From: JABDPF01 sp036351055
Lineage (GTDB): Bacteria > Pseudomonadota > Gammaproteobacteria > Xanthomonadales > SZUA-36
DNA: 64,000 nt
Assembly (NCBI GenBank): GCA_036351055.1
Contig: JAZBOH010000125.1
Coordinates: 1-64,000 of the forward strand
Direction: 5' to 3'
The position numbers and the translations under genes were made by a program. Under the pieces are notes generated by a model. The model worked only from the letters and a program-made list of their open reading frames with translations, did not search any database and had not been told where the DNA came from. Shown one piece after another: positions 49,231 through 59,279 of this stretch; within the stretch, counting starts at the first letter, position 1; each line of letters begins with the position of its first letter.

Positions 49231-52200
49231 TCAGGCGTAGCGCCGGAACCCAGCCAGACCGGTTGCCAGCATCAACAGGCCCAGCAAGGCCAGGCTGTAC
49301 TGGCTCAGGGTCGGGATGCCTTCGAAGAACACCGTGTTGGTAATCAGGCAACTTGTCCCGTTACCTGCGCTGACTTCGATGTCCAGGCAACCATTGTCCA
49401 CTTCCACCGCTGAACTCATCGCCTGTTCGATCACCATGCAATGTGCAGACGGGTAGGTGGGTACCACCTGCGCGATGTGGATGGCCGAATCGTCGCCACT
49501 GAACTGCTTGCACCAGCCGCCAAACCTGGCCCTGGTCCGCAGGTCATCGATCGGCGGGCACTCATTGTCCGCTTCAACGATCTCGCTGTTGCAGTAAAGG
49601 GTCAGCAGGTAACGGGTATCCACGGGATATCCGCCGCTGCCATCGATATTCCAGTCTTTTTCTATCGCGATTTGCACCGGGTCAGGCGCATTGGTGATGT
49701 CACAGGTGAAACCACCAAACGCGACACCCTCGAAATGGCACCCTTCGGCATCATCGCTGTAGCCTTCGGCGAAACCACTTTCCGTCACGCCGGCGGTGTA
49801 AACCGGCGTATAACCAGCCGGTGTGACTTCGGCAATGTCACAGTTCATTTCACCCGCTGTAAACGAGGTCATCGAGAACGTTACGAGCTTGTCCTCGCTG
49901 ATTTTCGCGGTCTGGGTAAGAGGCAACCCGGCGTTACATGTGATGGTCACCTCGACGTCCATGGGGTTGCCATCAGTGAAATGCTTGGTAACCCGGAAGG
50001 TAGTCGAGCCGCCAACCTGGGTAGACACCGCATCGGCATTGTTATCCGGCGTGGGGTCTTCTCCATTGCTGCCATCATCGGTAATGCTGGCGCTGTTGAG
50101 TACCTCCAGTACCTCGTACGGCCAGGGGTCGTCCAGCATCACGGCAAAGATCACCGTTTGCGGGTCAGCGCCGGCGGCGAGGTCACCAATATCAAACGTA
50201 CAGTCGGAACCTGACAGGCCATCGGGCGTGCAGACCCAGCCTGGATCGCTGGCGGCCGCGTCAAAGGCAGTATTCTGCGGAACCGTTTCAGTGATCCGTG
50301 CGCCGGTGGCATCCTGCGTGCCAACATTCTGATAGGTCAGCGTGTAGTTGATCGTTTCACCCGGCAGCATGATTTCGCCACCGTCGTACTTGGTGATCAC
50401 CATGTCAGGAACGGCTTCGACCGGGGTATTGTCGTTGTCGCTGTTGTTTTCGGGTGTGGGGTCATCGCCGTTTCTGCCGTCGTCGGCAATGCTGGCACTG
50501 TTGACGATTTCACTCACGCCTGCTGACAGCGGGCTGTCTACATCGACGGCAAAGATCACGGAGACGGGGTCCGCGCCCGCCGCGACATCACCGACGGCAA
50601 GAGTACAGACCGCCCCCGGGTTCGCATCAGGTACACAGAGCCAACCGTCCGTGCTGGAGGCAGCGTTGAACATGCTGTCGGCCGGCACGGACTCGGTAAT
50701 GACCACCGCGGTTGCATCCTGGTCACCGGCGTTCTGATAACTCAAGGTATAGCTGACGGTATCGCCCGGAACGGCGCTGAAATCTCCGTCATCCTTGCTG
50801 ATGACCATGTCCGGTGCCGCCTCAACCGGTGTCGTATCGCCGTCCTGGTTGTTTTCAGGCGTGGGATCGGGCCCGTTGTTGCCGTCATCGGCGATGCTGC
50901 TGCCGTTGATGATTTCCGTCACTCCAGCCGCCAATGGTGTATCAACATCCACAGCGAAGGTGGCAGTGCCAGCTGCAACACCGGCCTCGACTGCAGCAAC
51001 TGCCAGCACGCAAATCGATCCGGGGTTGCCGTTGGGCGCACAGGTCCAACCGGGTGTGCTGGCCCCTGCGTTGAAGGTGCTGTTGGCCGGCACGGTTTCG
51101 CTTATCACGACCCCGGTAGCGTCCTGGTTGCCGACATTCTGATAGCTCAGGCTGTAGCTGACCGTATCTCCGGGACTGGCGACAAAGCCGCCATCGTCCT
51201 TGAGAATCAGCATATCCGGCGTCGCGTCAACCGGCGTGGTGTCACCATCGCTGTTGTTTTCAGGGGTCGGATCGGGACCATTGTTGCCATCGTCCGCGAT
51301 ACTGGCCGCGTTGATGATTTCGGTCAATCCGGCAGGCACCGGGTCGTCCACGGTTACGGCAAATACGGCCGTTGCTGAGCCACCAGCTGCCAGGTCACCT
51401 ATAAGCAGCGTGCAGACCGCGCCCGGGTTTGCTCCTGGGACGCAGGCCCAGCCAGCCGTGCTTGCGCCGGCATTGAAAGTACTGTTGGCCGGAACGCTTT
51501 CGCTGATGGTGACACCGGTTGCATCCTGGTTGCCCGCGTTCTGGTAGCTCAAGAGGTAGGTGACGGTATCACCCGGTACGGCGGTGGCTCCACCATCGTC
51601 CTTGCTGATAACCAGGTCGGGCATGGCAAGCACGGGCGTGGTATCACTGTCAGAGTTGTTACCCGGCGTCGGGTCCGGCCCGTTATTGCCGTCGTCGGCG
51701 ATGCTGCTGCTGTTGCTGATCCCGGTTACACCGGCGGCCAACGGGTTGTTGACGGTCACGGCAAAGACGGCCGTGGACATCGTCACGCTCACGGCGAGTG
51801 CATCGACATTGAGAGTACACACGGATCCCGGGTTCGAATCCGGTACACAGGACCAGCCGGGCGTGCTGGCTCCAGCGTTGAACGTGCTGTGGGCTGGCAC
51901 CGTGTCGGTGATATTGACGCCACTGGCGTTCTGGTTGCCGACGTTCTGGTAGCTCAATGTATAGCTCACCGTATCGCCGGGAGCCGCTGCGATGCCACCG
52001 TCATCCTTATTGATAAGCAGGTCAGGCACGGCCGTCACGGGCGTCGTATCGCTGTCGTTGTTGTTTTCGGGGTTGGGGTCATCCCCGTTGCTACCATCAT
52101 CGGCAATACTGACGCCATTGACGATTTCGCTGACGCCAGCCGGCAATGGGCTGTCCACAGTCACTGCAAAGCTGGCTGACGCGGCCGCCGCACCCGCCGC

Positions 52201-55200
52201 CATGTCCCCGATGGCCAGGGTGCAGGTGGAATTGGCGGAGTTGTCGGGCACACAGACCCAGCCAGGCGTGCTGGCGGCAGCATGGAAAACACTGTTCAGC
52301 GGCACGGTATCGGTAATGAAAACACCGCTTGCGTCCTGGTTGCCCACGTTCTGGTAGCTCAGTGTATAGACCACGCTCCCACCCGGCTGTGTGGTTGTTC
52401 CGCCGTCGTCCTTGCTGATCAACAGGTCCGGCGCGGCAATGATTGGCACGAACGTCGGGCCACCCATTCCGGGTATATCAGGATCGTGGCTGTCGACCGG
52501 GGGCAGTTCGGTGGTGTTCAGAACGGCCTGGTTCGCGGCTTCTGTCACGCCGGCGGGTAGCGGGCTGACGATTTGAACATCATAAGTGACGGTCGCCGAA
52601 CTGCCTGGCGCGATTGTACCCAGTTCAACCAGGATGGAGGTGTCACCCGCGCTGTTACCTTCAAGCACATCACCCTGTGTCGTTGACACGCTGGCCAATA
52701 CCAGTGGCGTGTTCGCATCGGGGGTATCTTCGAACAGTACGCTCGTGGCAGGTCCGGCCCCCGTGTTGCTTGTCACCACGGTATAGCGCAGGACATCGCC
52801 TGGCGAGACATTGCCCGAGCCATCAGCGTCGGTTAATAAGGAAGCACTCTTGCTGGCCTGCAATACCGGGATGCCGATCTGCGCGGTATCCTGGTCGGGT
52901 GGCAGTTGGCGGGCATTGGGGTCGTTACCCGGCAAAGTATCCGACTGGTCCAGGTCTGCTGTATTCACCACGGGATTGGGCGCCGGCGGCAATGTTGCCA
53001 ACGGAACTTCGAACACAGCCGTGACCGAGGACCCTACCGGAATCGAGCCCGCCGGAGAGGTCGCCAGCGGATCGGTGCTGAAGGTGATCGTGGTCTGGTC
53101 CGCGGCGGGGCCCGGTGTGCTCTCCAGCAGGAAGCCGGTGGAAACGGATACCGGTGACAGTGCTGCCGCATTCCAGACACTGTGGTCCAGTACGTCACTC
53201 ACACTGATGTCGTAGGCTGGAGCGGTACCGGTATTTTCCACGGTCAGGGTAATGCGTACGGCGCTGTTGACGACCGGCCCCATCGCCTTGCTCAAACTGA
53301 GCGATGGCTCCACGATTTCGACGTCGGCAGTGTCCGTCAGTTGCCCGCCCCTGAAGTCAACCAGGGCGTGGTTGACCAGTACATTGGCCTCTGAATTGAA
53401 GGGGGTATCCACCACCCTTGCAACGACCTGCATCACGATCATGTCTTCTGCGTCGTTGGTATTGTCGGGTGTATTGGTAACGGTGCCAAAGTTGAAGACG
53501 ACGCGGTCATTGATTCCATCCACGTTCTGGAAATCATCAAAAACCGGGGTTCCGGGTTCGGTGGTCGTGATCTGTCCACCCACGGCGCTGACGTTCGCAC
53601 CAATGACTTCCATGAAGCCATCAACATCGCTTGCCGGTAACAGGTCGGTTACCGTTACATCTGATACAACGCCCTCGGGCGCGACAACGGTCAGCGAGTA
53701 GGTGATGGTTTCACCAATAGCCAGGTCCACCAGGGCGGGGTCCAGTTCGTTGAGTGCAGTGTCCTGCAAACTGCTGAGCGTGGCCAGCTTGACCAGGGTC
53801 GGCGCAATCACGGTGACTTCAGCGGTACCCGAATCCGACAGGGTCCGGGTCTCACCCGCGGTAAACGCGGGGGTGCTGCTGTAGTCCATCTCGGCGACGT
53901 TGGTCAGTTGTTCGGCTGGCTGGACCGACGCATCCACCAGCGTTTCGTAACTGATGGTGCAGCTATCGGCGACCAGGGTAAGGTGCGGAACCGTAAATTC
54001 GATCAACGGTGCAGCGTTCGAGTCAATTAGCAATCCCGGGCAGTCGCTGCTGACCGTGGTGTCGTTTACCCATTGCAGGCCGGGATCGGGCAGCGTGTCG
54101 ATCAGGGTGATGTTGTATGCGTCGGCCGTGGACGCATCGCCGTGATCGATGGTCAGCGTGTGGATGACCGTGTCGCCTGCATCGGCGAAGCCGCTGAGCG
54201 GGCTACTCACGACTTTTGTTACAGAGACCGCGGGTGCAACCAGGTCGACATCCACGGTGCCGGAAACGGTGCTGGTTTCGGATGCCAGGCTGGCTGTATT
54301 GGTTTGTGTTACCACGCCGCTTTGGTTGGCGGCCTGGTCAAGAACAACCGCAACGACCTCGAATGTCAGCCTGTCATCTTCCGTGGTGCTGCCGTCGGGT
54401 GTATTGAGCAATGTGCCCAGTGTCCAGGTGACCCGGTCGTCAAAGGAATCTGCATTGGTATCGCTGGCGCTCCCCGGGGTGCCCGGTGCCGGGAGGCCGG
54501 CGCCACTGATATTGTCACCCTTGGCGACAAAACGGGAACTGACGACCTGCAGAACCGAACTGCCGGTGGGTAGCTGGTCCGTGACGACCGCCGAGTTGGT
54601 TGTGCCTTCCGGCAGGGTGACTGTGAACTGGTAGGTCACTTCCTCGCCGATCGTGAGATCCGTTTCCGGGCCAAACTGGCCGCTGCCGGTATCCGCTTCA
54701 CTGGTGGCGGTAATGACCTTGACCACACCCGGTGCGGTAGCGGTTATCGAGTGGCTGCCGCTGACACTGCCCGGCCGGTCATGCGGCTCGGTGTCGCCCG
54801 GCAGGCTGTCCCAGTCGGCCGTGGCCGTATTGGTCAGGACTTCGGCTGGCATCACGGTATTGGCAATGGTCGCCTTTACCGTGAATACCGAACTGGCCGT
54901 CAAGCCAAAAGTAGACCAGGTGGCTTCGATGCCGTTCGCGGTTTCGGCGAGGCTGTCCGGAGCCAGACCGGATTCATGTGTGAACGAAGCGGGTACGAGT
55001 ACCAGGTCTTCGGGCAGGGTATCGGAAAGCAGTACATCGAAGGCATCGGCCGTCGAGGAAGCTGCATGGCTGAGCGTCAGTGTAAACGTGACCGTATCCC
55101 CGGCATCGCCCTGGCTGATATCACCCGACTTGATCAAAGAGAGGTCAGGTGCAACCGTATCTGTCTCGGCATTGGCGGAAGCACTCAAACCGCTGCCGAA

Positions 55201-58200
55201 CTGCACCAGTGCCGTGTTGGTCAGGCGGTCACCTGAACCGTTGAACGTCAGGTCAAGCAAGCGGCCCTTTACGGCCAGGCGGATCTGGTCATTTTCATCG
55301 GTCACGCCATCGGCACTATTGATAACCTGGCCGAAATCAAAGCTGACGGAATCATTGATGGAATCCGCCAATTGTTCGTCCGTCAGTACGGCTTCGTAAG
55401 GTGGCAGCAGGTTGTTGGCAGGTGTCAGGTTGGCGCCAACGGAAACCACCGAGGCGCTGATCATTTCCATGACACCGTTGGTGTAGGGCATGGTGTCACT
55501 GAGCACCACCAATGGCGTGGTGCCTTCCGGGATGGTGGCGACGATTTCAAAGTCAACGGTTTCGCCGATGGTCAGGTCGTCGATGGTCTGCCTGTCCTGT
55601 TCTTTGCCGGTGCTGGGCTGGGAAGTGCCCGTGACGATCTTGCTGAGCACGAGGCTGAGAACGTTTACCGTGGCGTCGTCGCTTTGTTTGTAATCATTGG
55701 CGCCCGCGCCGTTGCCGTTCCGTTCACCGGATTCGTTACCGCTTGCGCCGGGCGTGGACGACCCGGTTGGGTTGGACGTGGTGCCATTCGTGCCCGGCAG
55801 GCTGGTCCATTCCGAAGTGGCGGTGTTGACGATCGAAGTGCCCGGTGCAACGGACGCATCCAGTTTTGCGGTGTAAACGATGGTTACGAGACAACCCGGC
55901 GCCAATTCCTGAAAGGAAAAGCTGAGCTGCGTGGCCGTGCTGTTGTCCACTGCGCCCAGGTCCGGGCAGGCCGCAGGCGTGACAGAAGAAATACTGAAAT
56001 CGATCAGCCTCGCATCGAGCGGATCGGTGACGATGACATCATAGGCATGGCTCACGTTGTTGCCGCTGGCATTGGAAACTTCCAGTGTGAACGTGATGAG
56101 GTCGCCGGCATCTCCGGTCGCCGGGTTGGCGGTCTTGCCGGTTGTAAGCGCCGGCTCAGCGATACGGACCCGGACGTTCGCCGAGGTGTCCAGTGAACCT
56201 TCACCGTTGAAAATCTCGACACGGTTGTCGCGGTTGTTACCCGAATTGTTCCGGGGAGTGCCGTTATTGTTTGTCGAGTTATTGGCCAGTGCGTTGATCT
56301 CGACCAGCAGGAATTCAGCATCGTCGTCATTATCGCTGTTGGTGACGCTGCCAAAACTGAAAACCGGGTCCGTGCCCGGGCCAAATGATGCGGGACTGAT
56401 GGCGCTGCCCGGCAATGCGAACGTCAACAGGTTCGAAGGAACGGCCGCCAGCGAGGGGTCGTTGCCCGGGATATTGGGTATTCCCGAAACGCCGGACGCA
56501 TTCAGGCCCGGGCCATTACTGATAAACGCGGCCCTGGAACTGCCGTCGTCCAGGAAAGTGAGGCCGGCCGGCAATACGTCCGCCAATTTCAGTTCGCCGA
56601 CCGTGCCTTCCGGCAATTCGGCGATCAGGCGATAACGAACGATCTCCCCGATAGTTGCGCGCGGCGGGGTGGCCGAGTCGCTGGTGGTCGTTTCCGAGGT
56701 CACAACAAACAACTTGCTGGCATTGGCATTGGCGATCGTTGCAGTGGCGTTGTCGGTAACTGGCGGAAAGGGCGTGGAATTCGTTTGGGATCGCCAGCTT
56801 GCACCGGCCGTGTTGTCAATCACCTGCCCGGGCTGAACGCCGATATCGAGTGCACAGGTGAACGTGACCAGGGCGGTATCGGTCCCGTAGGGTGCACCGC
56901 CACCCGCCGGGTTGGCGTCATTCATCGTGAGCTGTGAAATCAGCAGTCCGGCACCGAATAAATCGCCGGAAGTTGGAATCGCAGTGCCGTTACCGTCAAG
57001 GACGGTGCCCAGGGCGCAGTTGGTCAACCCGCTCGGCACGGTCTCCTGGACCAGGACATCGAATGCAGAGGCGCTGCCGATATTCTCCACCGTCAGGACA
57101 TAGGTAAGGATATCGTTGGCGTCGCTGTTGCCAATGTTGCCATCAACCGGTAGTACCGATGGCGCGGGGTCAATAACGCTGTTGGGATTACTGCTCGAGC
57201 TGATGCCTTTCGTTAAGACCAACTCAGGCGCGCCAACCCGGATTTGTATCGGGGCGACCTGGTCTGACGAGACTCCCGGCGTATTCTGGGTTGATGATTC
57301 AGCGATATTGGTCAGGTACAGGTTGTCTGCAAACGGATCGTCCGTTACCAGCGCATCGATATCGACCTGTATCACGGAAGGCGTATCTTCGGTGATATCG
57401 GGCCAATTGATGACGATCGAATTCGTAGCCGAATTTGCATTGATGCTGTCTGGAACCAGGCCGGCCAGGTGGTTCGGGCCGGGGCGGATGTCGTTATTCC
57501 AGGTCGTATCGATATCGCTCACTTTGAAAACAGGCAGCGGCAGCGCGTCCCTGAGTTCGATTTCCCTGGTATCTCCCGATGGGACCTGTAGTGTCAGGCG
57601 GTAGGTGACCTTCTCGCCAGGTACATAATACGGTTGCGGGTTGACAATGGTTTTTGTCAGCGAAACGGGGACAATCGATACGGTCGCGCCACTGCCTTCA
57701 ACACAGCCTGTCGCTCCATTGACCAGGTTATAAACGGCTTCGACCGTATTGTGAAGGGAATCGTTGGCGTGCACGGGCAGGCCGGTTTCCACGTAGCTTG
57801 GCTGGATCACGGCTGTGTAATTGAGCGAGATTGCCGTGCCTGCACCGATGACCGGCGCAACGGCGCCGATGTCATAAGTGACGGTCGTCGTGCCGTCACC
57901 ATTGCTCACCGTGACAGGAGAAATGGCAACGGTTGAACCGGCCACCACCAGGGTGCCGTGAGCGGCAAATGCCGTGCCGTCCGGAAGCGTGTCGGTGACC
58001 ACCAGGTTGCTGACATCGGCTTGATCCCTGATTTGGAAATCCAGGCTGTAGGTGATCGTATCACCGGGGATGCCATACTCCTGTGAAGCGCCCTTTTGCA
58101 GCGACAGGTGCTCGACGGTCATGGTCGAGTCGGCCAGTAACTGGCCCAGGGGGGCCTGGAGATAATCGACGTCCAGCGTGGCGTTATTGGTCTGCAGGCT

Positions 58201-59082
58201 CACAGCACAGCTGTTGGCGTCCAGGATCTGGGTGGCGTAGACCTGGAAACTGACCGTGACATCTGAACTGCTGAGGGTGCCCGTGGCACTGTCACACTCA
58301 ACGACCAGGGTGCCACCGGGTGTGTTTGTGGACGGTGTGGCGGTAACGGCACAACCACTTCCGCCAGTGATTTCTACCGGCCCCATATATTGGATGTCGG
58401 CTGGCAGCGTGTCGCTAAACTCCAGGTTCTCGACGGTAGCGGTATTGGCGATATCCGCCGTGAGTGTGTAAGAGAACGGCCAGGTAGTGGATGGCGGCCG
58501 TTCTTCTTCAGGCAGCACGTTGGCCTTTTCGAACCGGATGATGGTGGGGATGACCGGTTTTGTATTCTCAGGTCCGACGATCGGGCCGTTGACCCCCGTG
58601 GGGGTGTTGCCAAATTCATAAACCGGCACCAGGGTGACATCATGCGGGATCCCTGCGGTTGCAGCAGGTTCAATCGTGAGACAGATATTCGTCGTGAGGT
58701 CAGGCCCGCCTGTTACCACGCTGCCCACCGGCAGCTTGATGATGGTCAGGGATCCGCCTTCAGGGCCGGTGACCGGCAAGCCGCTGACGGGATCCGTCAG
58801 TTGATTATTTGGCGGCGGTGCAAATACGCCTTCGTTACTGATTTCGGCGCTTGAGTTGAAAATCTCGGCTGAATTGAAACTGAGGTTTTCGGCAATCACC
58901 AGTTGCATATAGGGGCCGTATCCCGGTGCGCCGGCATTGGTGAACTGGGCATTGAAGCAGAACTGCTCCCCCAGGAACGATTCTTCCGGTGTGCCGTTGC
59001 TGATGTTGGGGGTTTGTGCCTGTGCGGGCGCGGCAATCAGCGTGCCCACGAGGACCAGCGCGGTAAACAGCAGTTTTTTCAT
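49231..59082 (-). CDS. Giant IPTL-CTERM surface protein with DUF11-type repeats
   Basis: 3283 residues from an ATG at 59082 with a GGAAG site; an ATG at 59097 has none. It has a signal peptide (MKKLLFTALVLVGTLIAAPAQA), then long stretches of DUF11-like beta-sandwich modules. Five composite units of about 300 residues recur first (GETVDFEIVATIPEGTTP, then GDAGDTVTFTLTLSHAASS). Six tandem units of about 135 residues follow (residues about 2216-3020), then two different modules. The tail GIPTLSQYSLALLGLLMLA plus a basic end is an IPTL-CTERM sorting signal. Such tails are thought to be processed by exosortase H (XrtH). The protein would be a stalk or adhesin at the cell surface. No exosortase gene is in the window. 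Confidence 0.9.
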   Translation of the reverse strand: MKKLLFTALVLVGTLIAAPAQAQTPNISNGTPEESFLGEQFCFNAQFTNAGAPGYGPYMQLVIAENLSFNSAEIFNSSAEISNEGVFAPPPNNQLTDPVSGLPVTGPEGGSLTIIKLPVGSVVTGGPDLTTNICLTIEPAATAGIPHDVTLVPVYEFGNTPTGVNGPIVGPENTKPVIPTIIRFEKANVLPEEERPPSTTWPFSYTLTADIANTATVENLEFSDTLPADIQYMGPVEITGGSGCAVTATPSTNTPGGTLVVECDSATGTLSSSDVTVSFQVYATQILDANSCAVSLQTNNATLDVDYLQAPLGQLLADSTMTVEHLSLQKGASQEYGIPGDTITYSLDFQIRDQADVSNLVVTDTLPDGTAFAAHGTLVVAGSTVAISPVTVSNGDGTTTVTYDIGAVAPVIGAGTAISLNYTAVIQPSYVETGLPVHANDSLHNTVEAVYNLVNGATGCVEGSGATVSIVPVSLTKTIVNPQPYYVPGEKVTYRLTLQVPSGDTREIELRDALPLPVFKVSDIDTTWNNDIRPGPNHLAGLVPDSINANSATNSIVINWPDITEDTPSVIQVDIDALVTDDPFADNLYLTNIAESSTQNTPGVSSDQVAPIQIRVGAPELVLTKGISSSSNPNSVIDPAPSVLPVDGNIGNSDANDILTYVLTVENIGSASAFDVLVQETVPSGLTNCALGTVLDGNGTAIPTSGDLFGAGLLISQLTMNDANPAGGGAPYGTDTALVTFTCALDIGVQPGQVIDNTAGASWRSQTNSTPFPPVTDNATATIANANASKLFVVTSETTTSDSATPPRATIGEIVRYRLIAELPEGTVGELKLADVLPAGLTFLDDGSSRAAFISNGPGLNASGVSGIPNIPGNDPSLAAVPSNLLTFALPGSAISPASFGPGTDPVFSFGSVTNSDNDDDAEFLLVEINALANNSTNNNGTPRNNSGNNRDNRVEIFNGEGSLDTSANVRVRIAEPALTTGKTANPATGDAGDLITFTLEVSNASGNNVSHAYDVIVTDPLDARLIDFSISSVTPAACPDLGAVDNSTATQLSFSFQELAPGCLVTIVYTAKLDASVAPGTSIVNTATSEWTSLPGTNGTTSNPTGSSTPGASGNESGERNGNGAGANDYKQSDDATVNVLSLVLSKIVTGTSQPSTGKEQDRQTIDDLTIGETVDFEIVATIPEGTTPLVVLSDTMPYTNGVMEMISASVVSVGANLTPANNLLPPYEAVLTDEQLADSINDSVSFDFGQVINSADGVTDENDQIRLAVKGRLLDLTFNGSGDRLTNTALVQFGSGLSASANAETDTVAPDLSLIKSGDISQGDAGDTVTFTLTLSHAASSTADAFDVLLSDTLPEDLVLVPASFTHESGLAPDSLAETANGIEATWSTFGLTASSVFTVKATIANTVMPAEVLTNTATADWDSLPGDTEPHDRPGSVSGSHSITATAPGVVKVITATSEADTGSGQFGPETDLTIGEEVTYQFTVTLPEGTTNSAVVTDQLPTGSSVLQVVSSRFVAKGDNISGAGLPAPGTPGSASDTNADSFDDRVTWTLGTLLNTPDGSTTEDDRLTFEVVAVVLDQAANQSGVVTQTNTASLASETSTVSGTVDVDLVAPAVSVTKVVSSPLSGFADAGDTVIHTLTIDHGDASTADAYNITLIDTLPDPGLQWVNDTTVSSDCPGLLIDSNAAPLIEFTVPHLTLVADSCTISYETLVDASVQPAEQLTNVAEMDYSSTPAFTAGETRTLSDSGTAEVTVIAPTLVKLATLSSLQDTALNELDPALVDLAIGETITYSLTVVAPEGVVSDVTVTDLLPASDVDGFMEVIGANVSAVGGQITTTEPGTPVFDDFQNVDGINDRVVFNFGTVTNTPDNTNDAEDMIVMQVVARVVDTPFNSEANVLVNHALVDFRGGQLTDTADVEIVEPSLSLSKAMGPVVNSAVRITLTVENTGTAPAYDISVSDVLDHSVWNAAALSPVSVSTGFLLESTPGPAADQTTITFSTDPLATSPAGSIPVGSSVTAVFEVPLATLPPAPNPVVNTADLDQSDTLPGNDPNARQLPPDQDTAQIGIPVLQASKSASLLTDADGSGNVSPGDVLRYTVVTSNTGAGPATSVLFEDTPDANTPLVLASVSTTQGDVLEGNSAGDTSILVELGTIAPGSSATVTYDVQIVSPLPAGVTEAANQAVLNTTELPPVDSHDPDIPGMGGPTFVPIIAAPDLLISKDDGGTTTQPGGSVVYTLSYQNVGNQDASGVFITDTVPLNSVFHAAASTPGWVCVPDNSANSTCTLAIGDMAAGAAAASASFAVTVDSPLPAGVSEIVNGVSIADDGSNGDDPNPENNNDSDTTPVTAVPDLLINKDDGGIAAAPGDTVSYTLSYQNVGNQNASGVNITDTVPAHSTFNAGASTPGWSCVPDSNPGSVCTLNVDALAVSVTMSTAVFAVTVNNPLAAGVTGISNSSSIADDGNNGPDPTPGNNSDSDTTPVLAMPDLVISKDDGGATAVPGDTVTYLLSYQNAGNQDATGVTISESVPANSTFNAGASTAGWACVPGANPGAVCTLLIGDLAAGGSATAVFAVTVDDPVPAGLTEIINAASIADDGNNGPDPTPENNSDGDTTPVDATPDMLILKDDGGFVASPGDTVSYSLSYQNVGNQDATGVVISETVPANSTFNAGASTPGWTCAPNGNPGSICVLAVAAVEAGVAAGTATFAVDVDTPLAAGVTEIINGSSIADDGNNGPDPTPENNQDGDTTPVEAAPDMVISKDDGDFSAVPGDTVSYTLSYQNAGDQDATAVVITESVPADSMFNAASSTDGWLCVPDANPGAVCTLAVGDVAAGADPVSVIFAVDVDSPLSAGVSEIVNSASIADDGRNGDDPTPENNSDNDNTPVEAVPDMVITKYDGGEIMLPGETINYTLTYQNVGTQDATGARITETVPQNTAFDAAASDPGWVCTPDGLSGSDCTFDIGDLAAGADPQTVIFAVMLDDPWPYEVLEVLNSASITDDGSNGEDPTPDNNADAVSTQVGGSTTFRVTKHFTDGNPMDVEVTITCNAGLPLTQTAKISEDKLVTFSMTSFTAGEMNCDIAEVTPAGYTPVYTAGVTESGFAEGYSDDAEGCHFEGVAFGGFTCDITNAPDPVQIAIEKDWNIDGSGGYPVDTRYLLTLYCNSEIVEADNECPPIDDLRTRARFGGWCKQFSGDDSAIHIAQVVPTYPSAHCMVIEQAMSSAVEVDNGCLDIEVSAGNGTSCLITNTVFFEGIPTLSQYSLALLGLLMLATGLAGFRRYA
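50010..52440 (-). repeat. Six tandem 405-base coding units in the giant gene
   Basis: The same phase marker recurs at 50389, 50794, 51199, 51601, 52006 and 52411, giving spacings of 405, 405, 402, 405 and 405 bases. Each unit encodes PD-L/M-x-I-x-K-D/Y-D-G-G or D, then SYQNxGNQDA-type and SIADDGNNGPDPTPENN-type stretches. Internal units (about 51000-52000) are more alike than the outer ones. Confidence 0.9.
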
Positions 59083-59279
59083 TTTTTGCACTTCCATGTG
59101 CTGGTCTGAACTACGTAGCCAGCTTCTTACTTCAAATTGGCCCGGTGGAGTCGTGAAATGGCTCTTCAGGACGGTCCGCTTGGGAAAAGTTTGTTTTCTT
59201 GCATAAAAAACGATGGAAATTATACGCTTGATGGATACTCATGAGAAATGTTATCTGTCGGAAAATCCATACCGGTCAG

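Noticed and set aside
49441..50214. Open frames of up to about 270 residues on the plus strand inside the giant gene, also at 55372-56196
   Set aside because: They are antisense to DUF11-type repeats and repeat with the same period, with Ser/Thr- or Arg/Gly-rich sequence and no ribosome-binding sites.
50010..52440. Evenly spaced repeats considered as a CRISPR array
   Set aside because: The period is 405 bases, the units are coding in one frame and imperfect, and no cas gene is present.
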